Source: an uncultured Granulosicoccaceae bacterium (GTDB taxonomy: Bacteria; Pseudomonadota; Gammaproteobacteria; Granulosicoccales; Granulosicoccaceae). Taken from it: a stretch of 64,000 nucleotides of DNA. A program made the translations under genes and the position numbers. The notes under the pieces are model-generated. The model ran no database searches. It saw nothing but the letters and a program-made list of their open reading frames with translations, and was not told the DNA's origin. Within the stretch, counting starts at the first letter, position 1. Each line of letters starts with the position of its first letter. Positions 27,591-38,200 of the stretch are shown here, piece after piece. The stretch covers positions 211,106-275,105 of the forward strand of contig CALGNZ010000047.1 in assembly GCA_937957915.1 (NCBI GenBank), written 5' to 3'.

Positions 27591-27604
27591 GCCTCCACTT
27601 ATTC

Positions 27605-28543
27605 CTAATAACCGTCAGACCGATTGACCAGGCCGGCTGGCCATTTACCACTTTCTATCAGTTGGATTGACTCGGCAATTTGCTGTGCAGACTGGGCAAT
27701 CTGAGTTGGGCCTGCCACATGCGGGGTCAGGGTAATTGCGTCATGTGTCCAGAATGGATGGGAGTCTGGGAGGGGTTCAGTTTCGCATACGTCCAGCACT
27801 GCCGCTGTAAGCTGTCCACTGTCCAATGCGGCCAGCAGATCGCTTTCGTTTACTTGTTTGCCGCGACCAACATTTACAAACCTCGCGCCTGCCGGTAGCT
27901 GCGCGAATATTCGCTTGTCGATCAACCCGTGTGTCTGGTCAGTCAGCGGCAATACGGCGACGAGCAGGTCCAGATCCTTCAGAAATGCACCGAGCTCTGT
28001 ATCACCGGCGAAGAGCGGGTAAGCGCATTCAACCGTTGATCTTTTCCAACCACTGACCTGGTAACCGGAGTGATGCAGGCGATCGGCGATAATGGTGCCA
28101 ATGACCCCGAGGCCCATAATGCCTACGCGGTAATTTGCCGCATCGATGTCGGCGAGTGGTTGCCATAACTGCTGCTGCTGTTGCTTTCTGTATAGATCAA
28201 ACTGCCGATGACCCTGTAGCGCTGCGTACAACACGTACTCGGCGATTTTGTCACCCATACCCGCGTCGCTTAGCCGAATTATCGGCACGTCTGCCGGTAA
28301 GCCTGGATTGCTCGTCAAATGATCAACGCCGGCGCCGAGTGACAATGCGGCACGCAGGTTTTTCATGCCATTAAAGAAATTGTCCGGAGCGCCCCAGCTG
28401 ATGCTGTAGACGACGGACGCCGGGTCGGTGTTGTCTGACCAGGGCTCAATGATGTGAGTAACGCTGGTGCTTGCGAGTTGCCGGTGCAATGCCTCGAGCA
28501 GGTCACTATCGTTGTCGGATGCCGAATAAAAACTGATGACCAT
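27605..28543 (-). CDS. ghrA: Glyoxylate/hydroxypyruvate reductase A
   Basis: NAD(P)H-dependent 2-hydroxyacid dehydrogenase of 312 residues, the GhrA length. The Rossmann motif is VGIMGLGVIGTIIADRL; active-site positions are NVGRGKQVNESDLL (Arg), VLDVCETEPLPDSHPFW (Glu) and LTPHVAGPT (His). Reaction: glyoxylate to glycolate or hydroxypyruvate to glycerate. Polyglutamine QQQQQ near residue 120 is a small oddity. It is divergent from the ABC remnant and convergent with the aquaporin. Confidence 0.93.
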   Translation of the reverse strand: MVISFYSASDNDSDLLEALHRQLASTSVTHIIEPWSDNTDPASVVYSISWGAPDNFFNGMKNLRAALSLGAGVDHLTSNPGLPADVPIIRLSDAGMGDKIAEYVLYAALQGHRQFDLYRKQQQQQLWQPLADIDAANYRVGIMGLGVIGTIIADRLHHSGYQVSGWKRSTVECAYPLFAGDTELGAFLKDLDLLVAVLPLTDQTHGLIDKRIFAQLPAGARFVNVGRGKQVNESDLLAALDSGQLTAAVLDVCETEPLPDSHPFWTHDAITLTPHVAGPTQIAQSAQQIAESIQLIESGKWPAGLVNRSDGY

Positions 28544-28640
28544 GGTTGCTCTCGGTTAGTGGGCGAAAAATGGTGTGCCGCAGGGTAAGAATACGAGCGA
28601 AAATACACTCCGACAAGCTGTATTATGCATGGGGGTTCGG

Positions 28641-28793
28641 CATCAGATTGTTGTCATGGACGATGGTGTGGTCGTTGAGACAGGCACGCTTGATCAACTA
28701 TTGCAGCGCGATGGTTTGTATCAACGCTTGTGGGAGCTGCAGCAAAGCGAAGAAAGCGAACCTGGTTCCGCGGCCAGCCACAACAATAAGTAA
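28641..28793 (+). pseudogene. Remnant of an ABC exporter (C-terminal 50 residues)
   Basis: In-frame fragment HQIVVMDDGVVVETGTLDQLLQRDG, split here as IVVMDDGVVVE and GTLDQLL and followed by LYQRLWELQQ, is the standard 3' end of an MsbA-type ABC ATPase after the H-loop. The homology begins at about 28641; upstream codons do not match any ABC domain, so the rest of the gene has been lost. A 72-codon frame from 28575 stays open through it, but that start gives a nonsense N-terminus. A strong 10-bp hairpin follows the stop. Confidence 0.8.
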
Positions 28794-28801
28794 ACGGCTG
28801 T

Positions 28802-28829
28802 GGCAGCCCGCTGATTAACGCGGGCTGCC
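28802..28829. terminator. Hairpin after ABC remnant
   Basis: GGCAGCCCGC (28802-28811) pairs with GCGGGCTGCC (28820-28829), 10 perfect base pairs, loop TGATTAAC. No T-run follows on either strand. It is the likely former terminator of the lost ABC gene, or it acts between the convergent DUF1501 gene and the fragment. Confidence 0.65.
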
Positions 28830-28838
28830 GGGCAGCAG

Positions 28839-30188
28839 TTACCCCAGAAACCCAAGGTCGCGCTGATCAAAATTGCGCAGCGTCGGCAGTAGATCGTCAA
28901 GTTCCGTTTCGCTCATACCCAACCAGCGCAGTGAGGTTGCGGCATATTGACTGGCTGCGGTGGTTGGAACGATACGGCCATTGCGAGAGTCGTCTGGTCC
29001 ATCAACGGCGATGCGTGGCAGTGTGCCATAGATATCTGCACCGGCTACTGAGCCGCCCATAACAATATGGTGGTTGCCCCAGCCATGGTCCGTGCCATCA
29101 CCGTTGCTGGTGACGGTGCGACCAAAGTCTGAGGTGGTAAAGCTGGTGACATTGTTCAGCTGTCCGATTTCACCAAGTGCCTCATGGAAGAATGCGAGAG
29201 CCGAAGACAGTTTGCTGAAGAGCTCCGGTTGTTCTTTTAGTTGGTTGTCGTGAGTATCAAAGCCGCTGAGGCTTACGTAGTAAAGCTGGCGAGTCATACG
29301 AAACTCGTCTTTTATCGCAATGAGTTTTGCAACCATCGCGAGCTGCGCTGCCAGTTTGTTATCTTCCGGTACCGGAGTTTGCAGCTCACCCAGTTTGTCC
29401 AGTGCGGCACCAACATTGGCTGATAACACCAGCGCTCTGGCTTGCAGATCTGCGTATTCCTGAGCAAACAGATTGCTATAGCGCTGGTGTAGGAGCTCGA
29501 TAAATGCCTGGCGGCGTGGCTGTTGCCAGTTGGAGTCCATTTTATCCATACCGGAGTAGTTTTTAATGCCGTTGGCACTCACATTAAATGGTGATTGCTC
29601 GCCGCCGTTAAGCCAGTCATTGTTGCCGTCGAGGCTTATGGCAGTCAGGTTAGGGTAAGCCTGCAGGCCAGCGAGCAGGTCGGTGGTTCTCGCTCCCCAG
29701 CCCGAATAGGCATCACTCAAATGATCGAGCTGTTGCCACTGACGCGCCTGGTCGTGATGTGAAAACAACTGCTGTGGCAGCTTTGCAGTTTTATTGCGAA
29801 CTTCTTCAGCGGTGACTGGCTCAACCAGTGTGCCGACGTTCGCCTGAAAACCCAGATGCCCCTGGTTAAACAGGGGTTTTAGCGCCGCCATACCGGGGTG
29901 CAGGCCCGCGGGTGTGGTGTTGGCGGAGATGGGGTCCAGCGCAATCAGATCGCCCGAGTTGATGGCCAGATGGCCGCGATCGTTTGCGTATTCCTGATAG
30001 GCAGCACCGCTTCTGGGAACCAGCATATTAAAGCCGTCATTGCCGCCTTTAAGGTTGATACAGACCAGTGCTCGATAGTCGTCACTCGCCGCATGCGAGA
30101 GGCGAGCGGATGTTGTCGCAGCGAGTCCGGCTGCAGCAATAGTCTGACAACCCAGTTGCAGAAATCTTCTTCGATTAAATTGATGCAA
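28839..30188 (-). CDS. DUF1501 family protein, Tat signal
   Basis: Secreted protein of 449 residues. The N-terminus has a twin-arginine motif RRRFLQLG and a hydrophobic run ending in SHAA, so it is exported folded by Tat. The body carries the DUF1501 hallmarks NLKGGNDGFNMLVP near the start and FTTSDFGRTVTSNGDGTDHGWGNHHIVMGG in the C-terminal part (sulfatase-like fold; the metal-type DHGWG is visible). It lies 25 bases after the DUF1800 gene in the same direction; this pair is conserved in many bacteria. Function not established. Confidence 0.9.
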   Translation of the reverse strand: MHQFNRRRFLQLGCQTIAAAGLAATTSARLSHAASDDYRALVCINLKGGNDGFNMLVPRSGAAYQEYANDRGHLAINSGDLIALDPISANTTPAGLHPGMAALKPLFNQGHLGFQANVGTLVEPVTAEEVRNKTAKLPQQLFSHHDQARQWQQLDHLSDAYSGWGARTTDLLAGLQAYPNLTAISLDGNNDWLNGGEQSPFNVSANGIKNYSGMDKMDSNWQQPRRQAFIELLHQRYSNLFAQEYADLQARALVLSANVGAALDKLGELQTPVPEDNKLAAQLAMVAKLIAIKDEFRMTRQLYYVSLSGFDTHDNQLKEQPELFSKLSSALAFFHEALGEIGQLNNVTSFTTSDFGRTVTSNGDGTDHGWGNHHIVMGGSVAGADIYGTLPRIAVDGPDDSRNGRIVPTTAASQYAATSLRWLGMSETELDDLLPTLRNFDQRDLGFLG

Positions 30189-30213
30189 AACTGTTCCCTC
30201 GTGGGTGTACGTG

Positions 30214-31923
30214 CTAGCGCTGAATGGATGCTTCTGGCGAGCTTGCGAAAAGGAACAACAATTCCTCGGCGCGTACTTCCGCTTCAGCAGTATCGCGTTT
30301 ATCGACCAGGTAACCGGCCTGCTCCAGCAGGCCGGGGCTGGCAGGTTGCCCCAGCGTGAGTCGCGACAGGTAATTCAATTGTTCGGTGAGGTTGCCATCG
30401 AGTTCAATCAGCGGTCGCAGTTCAATCGGTGCGTTGGCGTAGTCTGACTCGGAGTTCGTGTTTATCCAGACGGTGTGGGCCAACAGCGCGCTGGTAAGAT
30501 CTATAATGCTGCTCTCATTCATTAACTGAAATTCCGGTGACAGCAAACCCGCGTCACGAATAGCGCCGCTCTGGCTAAAATCCGGTGAGAAAAAATTAAA
30601 CACACTGGGTGATTGCAGCGGACCCTGCGACAGGCGATTGGCTATCCAGCCATAGTCAAACTGAGGATGAGCGGGGTTGGCATCGAATGCGCGCCACAGG
30701 CCGACCATTCGAATCAGCGGCTCTCGTAATTTGCCGAACGATTCCGGGTTGGCCTGATGCCCCTGTAGTGCTTCCTCGTCCAGCAGCACTGCGTTGACTA
30801 CTGCAGCGATATTGCCACGCTGGCCGTTGCTGTCTGCATTGAACACGCTGGCTACACGTTCGACATAGAGGTCAGACGGATTGCTGGTGACCAGCTGCCG
30901 AATCATATGCCTGCTGAAAAACGGCCCGACGTTGCGATGGTTAAAAATATTGTCGAGGGCGTCCTGTAAATCCTTTTCAATGGACTGACCGGCGGGCAGC
31001 AATACGCCATCCAGCAGCAGCTTTTCACCGCTATCGTGTCGCTCAGGGTACGGCTGCATCGGCGTAAACCAGTCTTTTACCGATGGATAGTTCCAGTTGT
31101 CGACATCTTTGAAGTGCCATCCGGTGAACGCTTTGGCAAAGCCTTCCACGACTTCCTGGTCATAGGTTGGAATGGCTATGCCGTCGGCGTCGCGTTGCAC
31201 CGTACCATTGGCATTGAGTTGCACCAGGCCGATGGTAAAAAGCTGCAACACTTCACGCGCGAAATTCTCATCGGGCCGGATATTCTTCTCTACGTCAGCC
31301 TTTTGGTTGCCCTTCATGCTCAGATAGTCGCCCATCACCGGACTCAGGGTTACCTGCTCGAGCAGATCGCGGAAATTGCCAAAGCTGTTTGCGATCAGCA
31401 GATCGTAGTAGTTGGCCAGTGCCACTTGCTGCTGGCCAAGCCCGTCCTGATCGGAAACAACAAATAGCTGTGACAAGGCAAAAGCGACCCGCTGACGCAA
31501 CTGGTCGTTGGCCAGCACGCTAAGTTCCAGCCAGTTGGTCACGTGTTCGCCCCAGCGCGGGTCTGCCCGCTCGCGTGTCAGCGGCATCAGGAACGTTGGC
31601 GGTAATTGCATTTGCTGGCTGATCCAGTTTGCGTACCCTGTGTCTTTGAGTTTATTGATGTCTTCGTCGCGAGGGCCGAAGCTTGTGCGATGTAGAAACC
31701 GTACGGCTTCAAAATCGTCGTTGAGCGGGGCTGAGGCCAGTGCCGCACCGATAGCCGGGATACCCGAAGGGCTCGGTGCAGAGGTCCCCTGGGTCTGGCT
31801 GCTGACGCTGCCAGTGTCGATGCCGGGTGCGGAAAATTGATCATCGCCACCTCCGCCGCCACCACAGGCGCTGATTGTTACGGCAATCGCTATCCCTAAT
31901 GACAATTGTCTAAACTGTGACAT
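30214..31923 (-). CDS. DUF1800 family lipoprotein
   Basis: Protein of 569 residues, first gene of the DUF1800-DUF1501 pair. The N-terminus is a lipoprotein signal (TISAC) followed by a Gly-rich GGGGGG spacer. The DUF1800 region shows RFLHRTSFGPRDEDI, QQMQLPPTF, REVLQLFTIGLVQLN, EVVEGFAKAFTGWHF and RHMIRQLV, all family blocks. The family has no known reaction; with its Tat partner it may act at the cell surface. The ATG 31923 is supported by the lipobox context. Confidence 0.9.
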   Translation of the reverse strand: MSQFRQLSLGIAIAVTISACGGGGGGDDQFSAPGIDTGSVSSQTQGTSAPSPSGIPAIGAALASAPLNDDFEAVRFLHRTSFGPRDEDINKLKDTGYANWISQQMQLPPTFLMPLTRERADPRWGEHVTNWLELSVLANDQLRQRVAFALSQLFVVSDQDGLGQQQVALANYYDLLIANSFGNFRDLLEQVTLSPVMGDYLSMKGNQKADVEKNIRPDENFAREVLQLFTIGLVQLNANGTVQRDADGIAIPTYDQEVVEGFAKAFTGWHFKDVDNWNYPSVKDWFTPMQPYPERHDSGEKLLLDGVLLPAGQSIEKDLQDALDNIFNHRNVGPFFSRHMIRQLVTSNPSDLYVERVASVFNADSNGQRGNIAAVVNAVLLDEEALQGHQANPESFGKLREPLIRMVGLWRAFDANPAHPQFDYGWIANRLSQGPLQSPSVFNFFSPDFSQSGAIRDAGLLSPEFQLMNESSIIDLTSALLAHTVWINTNSESDYANAPIELRPLIELDGNLTEQLNYLSRLTLGQPASPGLLEQAGYLVDKRDTAEAEVRAEELLFLFASSPEASIQR

Positions 31924-32056
31924 TCAATCCCTCTAAGCTGGCCCGCGGTCGGAAGGCGTTATTTATTCGAAGTCATAACGCGTGAGCAGATACAATCGGG
32001 GGTGTGCATTTCCGCGCGTATTCTGCTGCGGGTGTAGCGACAGTTAGATTGATAAC

Positions 32057-34222
32057 TTGAACGGAGAAATTTCGATTAACGCGGTCAACCGATCACTTGA
32101 GTGTTTGCAAACCTATTTCGGATATGAGTGCTTTCGAGGCGAGCAGGAGAAGATCATTGATCGGGTCTGTCGCGGCGGCCATGCCCTGGTATTGATGCCG
32201 ACAGGCGGTGGCAAAAGTCTGTGTTTTCAGATACCGGCGATTCTGCGTCAGGGGACTGGTGTGGTTGTCTCCCCGTTAATCGCATTAATGCAGGATCAGG
32301 TTCAGCAGCTACGGCAAAACGGTGTTAAAGCCGCATTTATAAACTCAAGCCTGTCGATGGATGAGTTGCGGGCTGTTGAACATCAGGCGGTGCAGGGCGA
32401 GCTCGATTTACTGTATATGGCGCCGGAACGGCTACTGACCGACTACGGTGAGCGGTTGCTGTCGCGCATGCAGATAGCACTGTTTGCGATTGATGAGGCG
32501 CACTGCGTGTCTCAGTGGGGGCATGACTTTCGGCCCGAGTACACGCAATTGTCGATGTTTGCTGATAGGTATCCTGATGTGCCGCGCATCGCTCTGACAG
32601 CCACAGCCGACGAAAACACACGCGCAGACATCAGTGTGCATTTGCAGTTGCAACATGCCGAAACGTTTATCAGCAGCTTTGACAGACCCAACATTCGCTA
32701 TCGAATTGAGGCGAAGAATAGTCCACGTACTCAGTTACTGCAGTTCATACACTCCGAGTATCCAAAGGCGTCAGGCATTGTGTATTGCATGTCGCGAAAA
32801 AAGACCGAAGACACAGCACATTTTCTAAGTCAAAAAGACATAGTAGCGTTGCCCTACCATGCAGGCATGCCGGCGGCGCAGAGATCGGCCAACATGGCTC
32901 GCTTTATTGCCGAGGAAAACATAGTGATGGTCGCCACCATTGCTTTTGGTATGGGCATAGACAAGCCGGATGTCCGCTTTGTTGCACATCTCGATATGCC
33001 AAAGAGCATCGAATCGTATTATCAGGAAACAGGCCGCGCCGGTCGCGATGGATTACCGTCAACAGCGTGGATGGTGTACGGGTTGCAGGACGCTATCACC
33101 TTCCAGCAGATGCTAAACGACTCTCAGGCAGCGCAAGAGGTTGTTCAGATTGAACGACATAAACTCACCGCCATACTTGGCCTGTGTGAGGCGACCGACT
33201 GTCGCAGACAAACACTGCTGCGTTACTTTGGTGAAGACCTGCAAAGTGCGTGTGGTAATTGTGATACCTGTTCGTCGCCGCCAGAGACGTGGGATGCCAC
33301 CGACGCTGTGCGTAAAGCGTTGTCTGCGGTCTACCGCACCGGTCAACGGTTCGGCACCAATTACTTAATAACGGTACTGCGTGGCGAGGCCGATGAACGA
33401 GTGCAGCGCCTTGGACATGACAAGCTATCTGTGTACGGCATAGGTGCCGAGCACGATGCCAATACCTGGCGAAGTATATTCAGGCAAATTATTGCGCGTT
33501 CCTTCCTGACCACAGACATGGACAGTAAGGGTGGCCTGCGTCTAACCGAAGCTGCTCGACCGGTACTAAAAGGGCAGGTGGATGTGTCGTTTCGCGTTGA
33601 GGAAAAGCCCGCAACACGAAAGAAATCTGCAGCATCAGCACCGCGAGGCGTGTCATCAGAACACAGTAAAATGTGGGAGAAACTTCGCGAGTGTCGTCGT
33701 CGACTGGCCAGCGAACAAGGCCTACCGGCCTACGTTATTTTTCATGATGCCACTTTAATGGATATGGCTGAAAAGCGACCCGCCACACTATCGGCGATGG
33801 CTTCAATTTCCGGCGTCGGTGCGGCAAAGCTTGAAAAGTACGGGCAGACTTTTCTCGACGAAATTAACTCAGCTGAAAGTGCAGCCAGTGAAGTGGAATC
33901 ACCAGATGCAGTAAGAGCACGAATTCTGGCGCGTGCGTTGGATGGTGTATCGGTCGATGAAATAGCACAACAATATGACCTGGGAGAGGATGAACTGCAC
34001 CAGCATCTGGCAGCTCTCGTTCGTCAGGGAGAGTTGGTGCTGGAGCAACTAAACCTTGAATTCGACTCTGCGGATATAGAAGAGCTGCAAAGTGAAATGC
34101 TCAATGCAATGGACAGAGATGACTTTTCTACACAGGCGTTTTTTCAGTCTTTGGATCAGGCTTATCCTCTGTCGTTACTTAAGCTGATTCACGCTTCTAT
34201 TCTTGTGGAACTGGGCGGGTAG
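32057..34222 (+). CDS. recQ: ATP-dependent DNA helicase RecQ
   Basis: 3'-5' DNA helicase of 721 residues, longer than E. coli RecQ (609). Motifs: [13 protein letters not shown] (Walker A), [20 protein letters not shown] (DEAH box) and [13 protein letters not shown]. The zinc cysteines are in [15 protein letters not shown] and [15 protein letters not shown] (about 540-610) and a C-terminal winged-helix-like extension (about 625-721) follow. Start TTG 32057 is the only start compatible with the family N-terminus; an ATG is absent and no ribosome site is clear. It stands alone. Confidence 0.95.
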   Translation: MNGEISINAVNRSLECLQTYFGYECFRGEQEKIIDRVCRGGHALVLMPTGGGKSLCFQIPAILRQGTGVVVSPLIALMQDQVQQLRQNGVKAAFINSSLSMDELRAVEHQAVQGELDLLYMAPERLLTDYGERLLSRMQIALFAIDEAHCVSQWGHDFRPEYTQLSMFADRYPDVPRIALTATADENTRADISVHLQLQHAETFISSFDRPNIRYRIEAKNSPRTQLLQFIHSEYPKASGIVYCMSRKKTEDTAHFLSQKDIVALPYHAGMPAAQRSANMARFIAEENIVMVATIAFGMGIDKPDVRFVAHLDMPKSIESYYQETGRAGRDGLPSTAWMVYGLQDAITFQQMLNDSQAAQEVVQIERHKLTAILGLCEATDCRRQTLLRYFGEDLQSACGNCDTCSSPPETWDATDAVRKALSAVYRTGQRFGTNYLITVLRGEADERVQRLGHDKLSVYGIGAEHDANTWRSIFRQIIARSFLTTDMDSKGGLRLTEAARPVLKGQVDVSFRVEEKPATRKKSAASAPRGVSSEHSKMWEKLRECRRRLASEQGLPAYVIFHDATLMDMAEKRPATLSAMASISGVGAAKLEKYGQTFLDEINSAESAASEVESPDAVRARILARALDGVSVDEIAQQYDLGEDELHQHLAALVRQGELVLEQLNLEFDSADIEELQSEMLNAMDRDDFSTQAFFQSLDQAYPLSLLKLIHASILVELGG

Positions 34223-34239
34223 CTGTAACCGGTACCAGA

Positions 34240-34263
34240 GCACCCCCGAAAGCTCGAGGGTGC
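34240..34263. terminator. Hairpin between recQ and the ComEA-like gene
   Basis: GCACCC (34240-34245) pairs with GGGTGC (34258-34263) between two convergent stops. The stem is short and no T-run follows, so confidence is low. Confidence 0.35.
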
Positions 34264-34273
34264 ATGAGCACGA

Positions 34274-34849
34274 TTAAGTGTTCGGCTTCTGTTTCTTGCT
34301 CGATTTCTTGCTCGACTTCTTGTCGTTTTTGGACTTTTTCGAGGTAGATTTTTTACTGGTTGTTTTAGATTTCTTTTTACTTGTCTTGCTTGTTGTTGAG
34401 GATGCAGAGCTGGATGCATTGGATTTTTTACTGCTGTTAGACGACGCTTGCTGATTGGCAGATGATTTCTTGGCAGTCGATTTTTTCTTGTCAGTTTTGC
34501 TGGTGGTAGATTTTTTTGAAGACTGCCCGGCGCTTGCCTTCGCCTTGCCGGTCGGCTTTACCGCACCTCGGCTGGTTGACATTAGTTTGCGATTGTTTTT
34601 CAGTAATCCTTCTCCGATTCCCTTGACGTTAGCCAGCTCGTCAACGGATTTGAACGGGCCGTTTTTCTTTCTATAGGCAACGATAGCCTTTGCTTTTACT
34701 TCTCCAATGCCTTTCCAGTTTTCAATCATGGTTGCAGCGTCGGCGCGATTGATGTTGACAGTTTCAGCCGCAGCCAGTGTCAGACTCGTTGTAAGACAGC
34801 AAAGAAGGACGAAGACTTTCAGTGTATTGCTAAATAGGTTTGGGCGCAT
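34274..34849 (-). CDS. ComEA-like HhH protein with histone-H1-like tail
   Basis: Secreted protein of 191 residues. A signal peptide (VFVLLCCLTTSLTLAAA) leads to a helix-hairpin-helix domain of the ComEA/competence type: VNINRADAATMIENWKGIGEVKAKAIVAYR and FKSVDELANVKGIG. The last 97 residues (34277-34567) are almost only Lys, Ser, Ala and Thr, with repeated SKKS/TSKK units, like the C-terminus of histone H1 or AlgP. Such a tail binds DNA or other polyanions. Together it suggests a periplasmic DNA-binding protein for DNA uptake or retention. Whether it works as competence ComEA is inference. Confidence 0.85.
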   Translation of the reverse strand: MRPNLFSNTLKVFVLLCCLTTSLTLAAAETVNINRADAATMIENWKGIGEVKAKAIVAYRKKNGPFKSVDELANVKGIGEGLLKNNRKLMSTSRGAVKPTGKAKASAGQSSKKSTTSKTDKKKSTAKKSSANQQASSNSSKKSNASSSASSTTSKTSKKKSKTTSKKSTSKKSKNDKKSSKKSSKKQKPNT

Positions 34850-35295
34850 AGTGGATCCCCGATTATTGTAAGTGTCGCGACTCAGGCACCGCTTGTTCTA
34901 TGCAGTGATTTAAGTCTATTTAATGTTATACGACCAATGTAGCAACATTTAGCTTAACGGCTGCGAGGATTCACTTTGTTTTTCATTCCGGCCATTTTAT
35001 GGCTCGGATACGCGCACCTGCCACTACACAATTCGATGGCTGGTATCGTCAATAGCTCACTGACCACAGTCTTCCTGCCGGTACTGCCTGTGAACCAGAG
35101 TTTTTACCTGTTACCGAGGTCAGATCTAGCTGGCAAGTGGCGGGTGGGGGTTATGTTCAAAAAGGATAGTTGCTGATAAACCGAGAAGTGGCGCAGGTCG
35201 GTGAGTCGGGCGCCATAGTGCGGTAAGCGCCAGGTTTACAGCCAGGTGATCAAGCAGTGGTCGGCTGCTGCCGTTGCAGTGATATATGACGCGCT
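34850..35295. other. Intergenic region upstream of large lipoprotein
   Basis: About 445 bases carrying the divergent promoters of the ComEA-like gene and the large lipoprotein gene. The first 100 bases are AT-rich (TTATACGACC, TTTAATGTT). A 66-codon frame at 34976 has no ribosome site. I see no operator that can be named. Confidence 0.4.
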
Positions 35296-38200
35296 GTGGA
35301 TTTACCTAAAAAAGTGAACACGTTCAAAGTTCTTCGCATCCTGTTGACCAGTGTCGCCTTGCTGGTTACCGTTAGCTGCGCTCAGGAAAACTCATCGACG
35401 CACAACGTTGGGGTGACTACCGGGCCTGATATTGCCTCTGCACTGGTGCAATTGCCGGTTGAGGAGCGTCGCATCGCGATTGTGCACTCGGCCGCATCTC
35501 GCGATCAGTTTTACGATCCTTTTGCCTATGATCAATTGTTTGCATCGCTTCAGGGGCAAGCGACTCACGCTGGATTTCCGTTTGACCTGTTGACTGAGGA
35601 CGGTCTGGCGGATGTGAATGCGTTGTTGCAGTACGACGCGATCGTAATACCATCTCTGCAAAATGTTAAGAACGCAAATCGAACTGCTATTGCCAGTGCG
35701 CTGATGCAGGCGCAGGCCGCAGGGGTAGCGTTGGCGGTATCAGGTGAGCTGATGACCTACGACGAAAATGGCGTGTATGTCGGCTCGACTGCGCTTGCCG
35801 ACCTGATGGGGCTTGAGGTCGCAAGCTTCCTGAACGAGGTGGTTGCTACTGTGAAGATTGCCACCAATGATCACCCGGTTACCGATACCTACTCAGTGGC
35901 TGAGACGATAACGGAATATGACCCGTTTTGGTTCCCGAGCTTTGTGCCGGTAAACGGTGAGCAATCTACGGTACTGCTGGACATTGAAGTTAACGGTACT
36001 AAATATCCCGGTGCCCAGGTGGTAGATCGATCGAGTCGGGCTCTGCATTTTGCCAACGAGCAGGTTATGGCAGATAACCAGGTTATCTGGAAAGCACTGC
36101 AATGGCTGGTATACGGCGATGTCGCACCGGTGACGCTGCAGATGTCACGCGAGGGCAGCATATTCATCGCGCGAAATGATATGGATCAGGCAATGATTGC
36201 AGCGGAGATGGATCAAACTGAAATTCCGCTGCTGGATATCATCAAAGACTGGAAGAGAGACTACAACTTTGTCGGATCCTACTATATCGACATTGGTAAC
36301 AACCCCGCCGGTGGTCAATACACCGACTGGTCTGTGTCTGCACCTTTGTATCAGGAGTACATTGCACTGGGCAGCGAGATTGGCACTCACTCATGGACTC
36401 ATCCTCATCACACCAGCCTCCTGACAGATGACGAGCTGGAGTTTGAGTTTAATCAAAGCCGACAGGAAATCGGTGATCGTATTGGTGTGCCTGTACTTGG
36501 CGGTGCTGTACCGGGTAATCCTGAGTCATTGAGCGTTGTTGAAAATCTAAACCAGTGGTTTACCTATTTTAGCGGTCGAAGTGGTGAGGTTGGATCAGGA
36601 TACCCGCGGGCAATTGGCTTCATGGAGCCACACCATGACATGATGTATTTCAGTTTAAATATGGCGCCTGATTTTACCTTAATAGATGTTTGGAACCTGA
36701 CGCCGGAACAGGCAACCAACCTGTGGATCAACGAAATAGACGGGCTGTGGAAACATGCGCAGCAACCGATCATGCACTGGCTGTGGCATGACTACGGACC
36801 AACGACCGCAACACAGGCTGGCACCTACAGCAGGGAGATGTTCGAAGATACATTGGCATACGCCAATAGCAAAGGTACAGAATTTTTAACGCTGGCGGAT
36901 TTGCAGTCACGTATTAGAGCACTTAAATCGGCTACTTACACCGTTGGGTCCGGAACTGTTATTGATGCTACTGTTAGCGCTGCTGATGTTGGACAGTTTG
37001 CGTTGAAGGTAGGAGCGGGCAATAACATCTCGTCGGTGGCCAACTGGTATGCCTACGATGAGGATCAGGTTTTTCTGGCGAACGAAGGCGGGCGTTATGA
37101 AATTAGCGTTGGCACCGAGGTGGCTGATGTAACCCGTATCAGTCAATTGCCTATGCGCGCTAAGTTGATGACGCTCTCGGGCGACGGCAATCAATTGCAA
37201 TTTACTGTGCAGGGCGAGGGAGAAGTTGCAGTCACTCTGAGCCAGGCAATGCTGGGTAATGTCAGTGTTAGCGGTGCTGACTCTTTTAGCGAGACCGATG
37301 GTGTCCTGAAACTCGTGTTTAATTCGAATGGAGAGCATCAGGTAACTATTGAGCCAACAACACCGATTAACACCGCTCCGGTATTGTCTCCGGTGAGTGT
37401 GACCGTGGCAAGCGGTGAGTCTATTGACATTGTACTTGCGGCCACAGATGCAGAAGGTGATTCACTGACCTTTGAATTGCTGTCTGGTCCGCGTACAGGC
37501 ACACTGACGGGTGCGGCTCCAGCGCTAACTTATGTGTCGACAGCAAATTTCACTGGAAACGATTCATTTACCTATCGAGTGAGTGATGGCGGGCTCGAAA
37601 GTGCGGTGGGTACAGCACAAATTACTGTTACACCTGCCGTGGCGATTAACAGAGTGCCGGTGGCCAACCGTCAGGTACTGACAACTCTGGTCGATCAGCC
37701 ACTGGCGATACTGTTGTCAGGTAGTGATACTGAAAACCAGGTGCTCACTTATACGGTAAGCGCGCAGCCCGTAAATGGAACGTTAACCGGAACCGCTCCG
37801 AATCTTGTGTACACACCAACTGCAGGGTATGTCGGTGAGGATCAGCTGGAGTTCACTGTCAGTGACGGTACCAGCAACAGTGTGCCCGCCGCAGTGGTGG
37901 TTAACATCACCGCGCAAGCGATCGAAACTGGTGGCACAATATCACACGAGGTGTTGAATATTTTGCTTGATGGCGGGTTAACCGAGTGGCCCGGTAATGC
38001 CTCCTTTGGACTGGATGCTGATGATGTCACCGGGGTAATCGATTGGAGCGAGGCCTGGATGGGGCACGATTCAACGAACTTCTATTTAGCCTATCGAGCC
38101 TACAGTCCAATAGCTTTGTCCTGGGGCTATGCGGTCTACCTCGACACCGATACCAGTGATGCCAGCGGGTTCAAAGGGTTTTCCAATGAGTTCCCACTAG

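Noticed and set aside
28546..28818. Second frame over the ABC fragment
   Set aside because: Does not read the ABC signature, which is in the other frame.
34976..35176. 66-codon plus-strand frame with TTG start
   Set aside because: No ribosome site and no protein-like pattern; lies in a promoter region.
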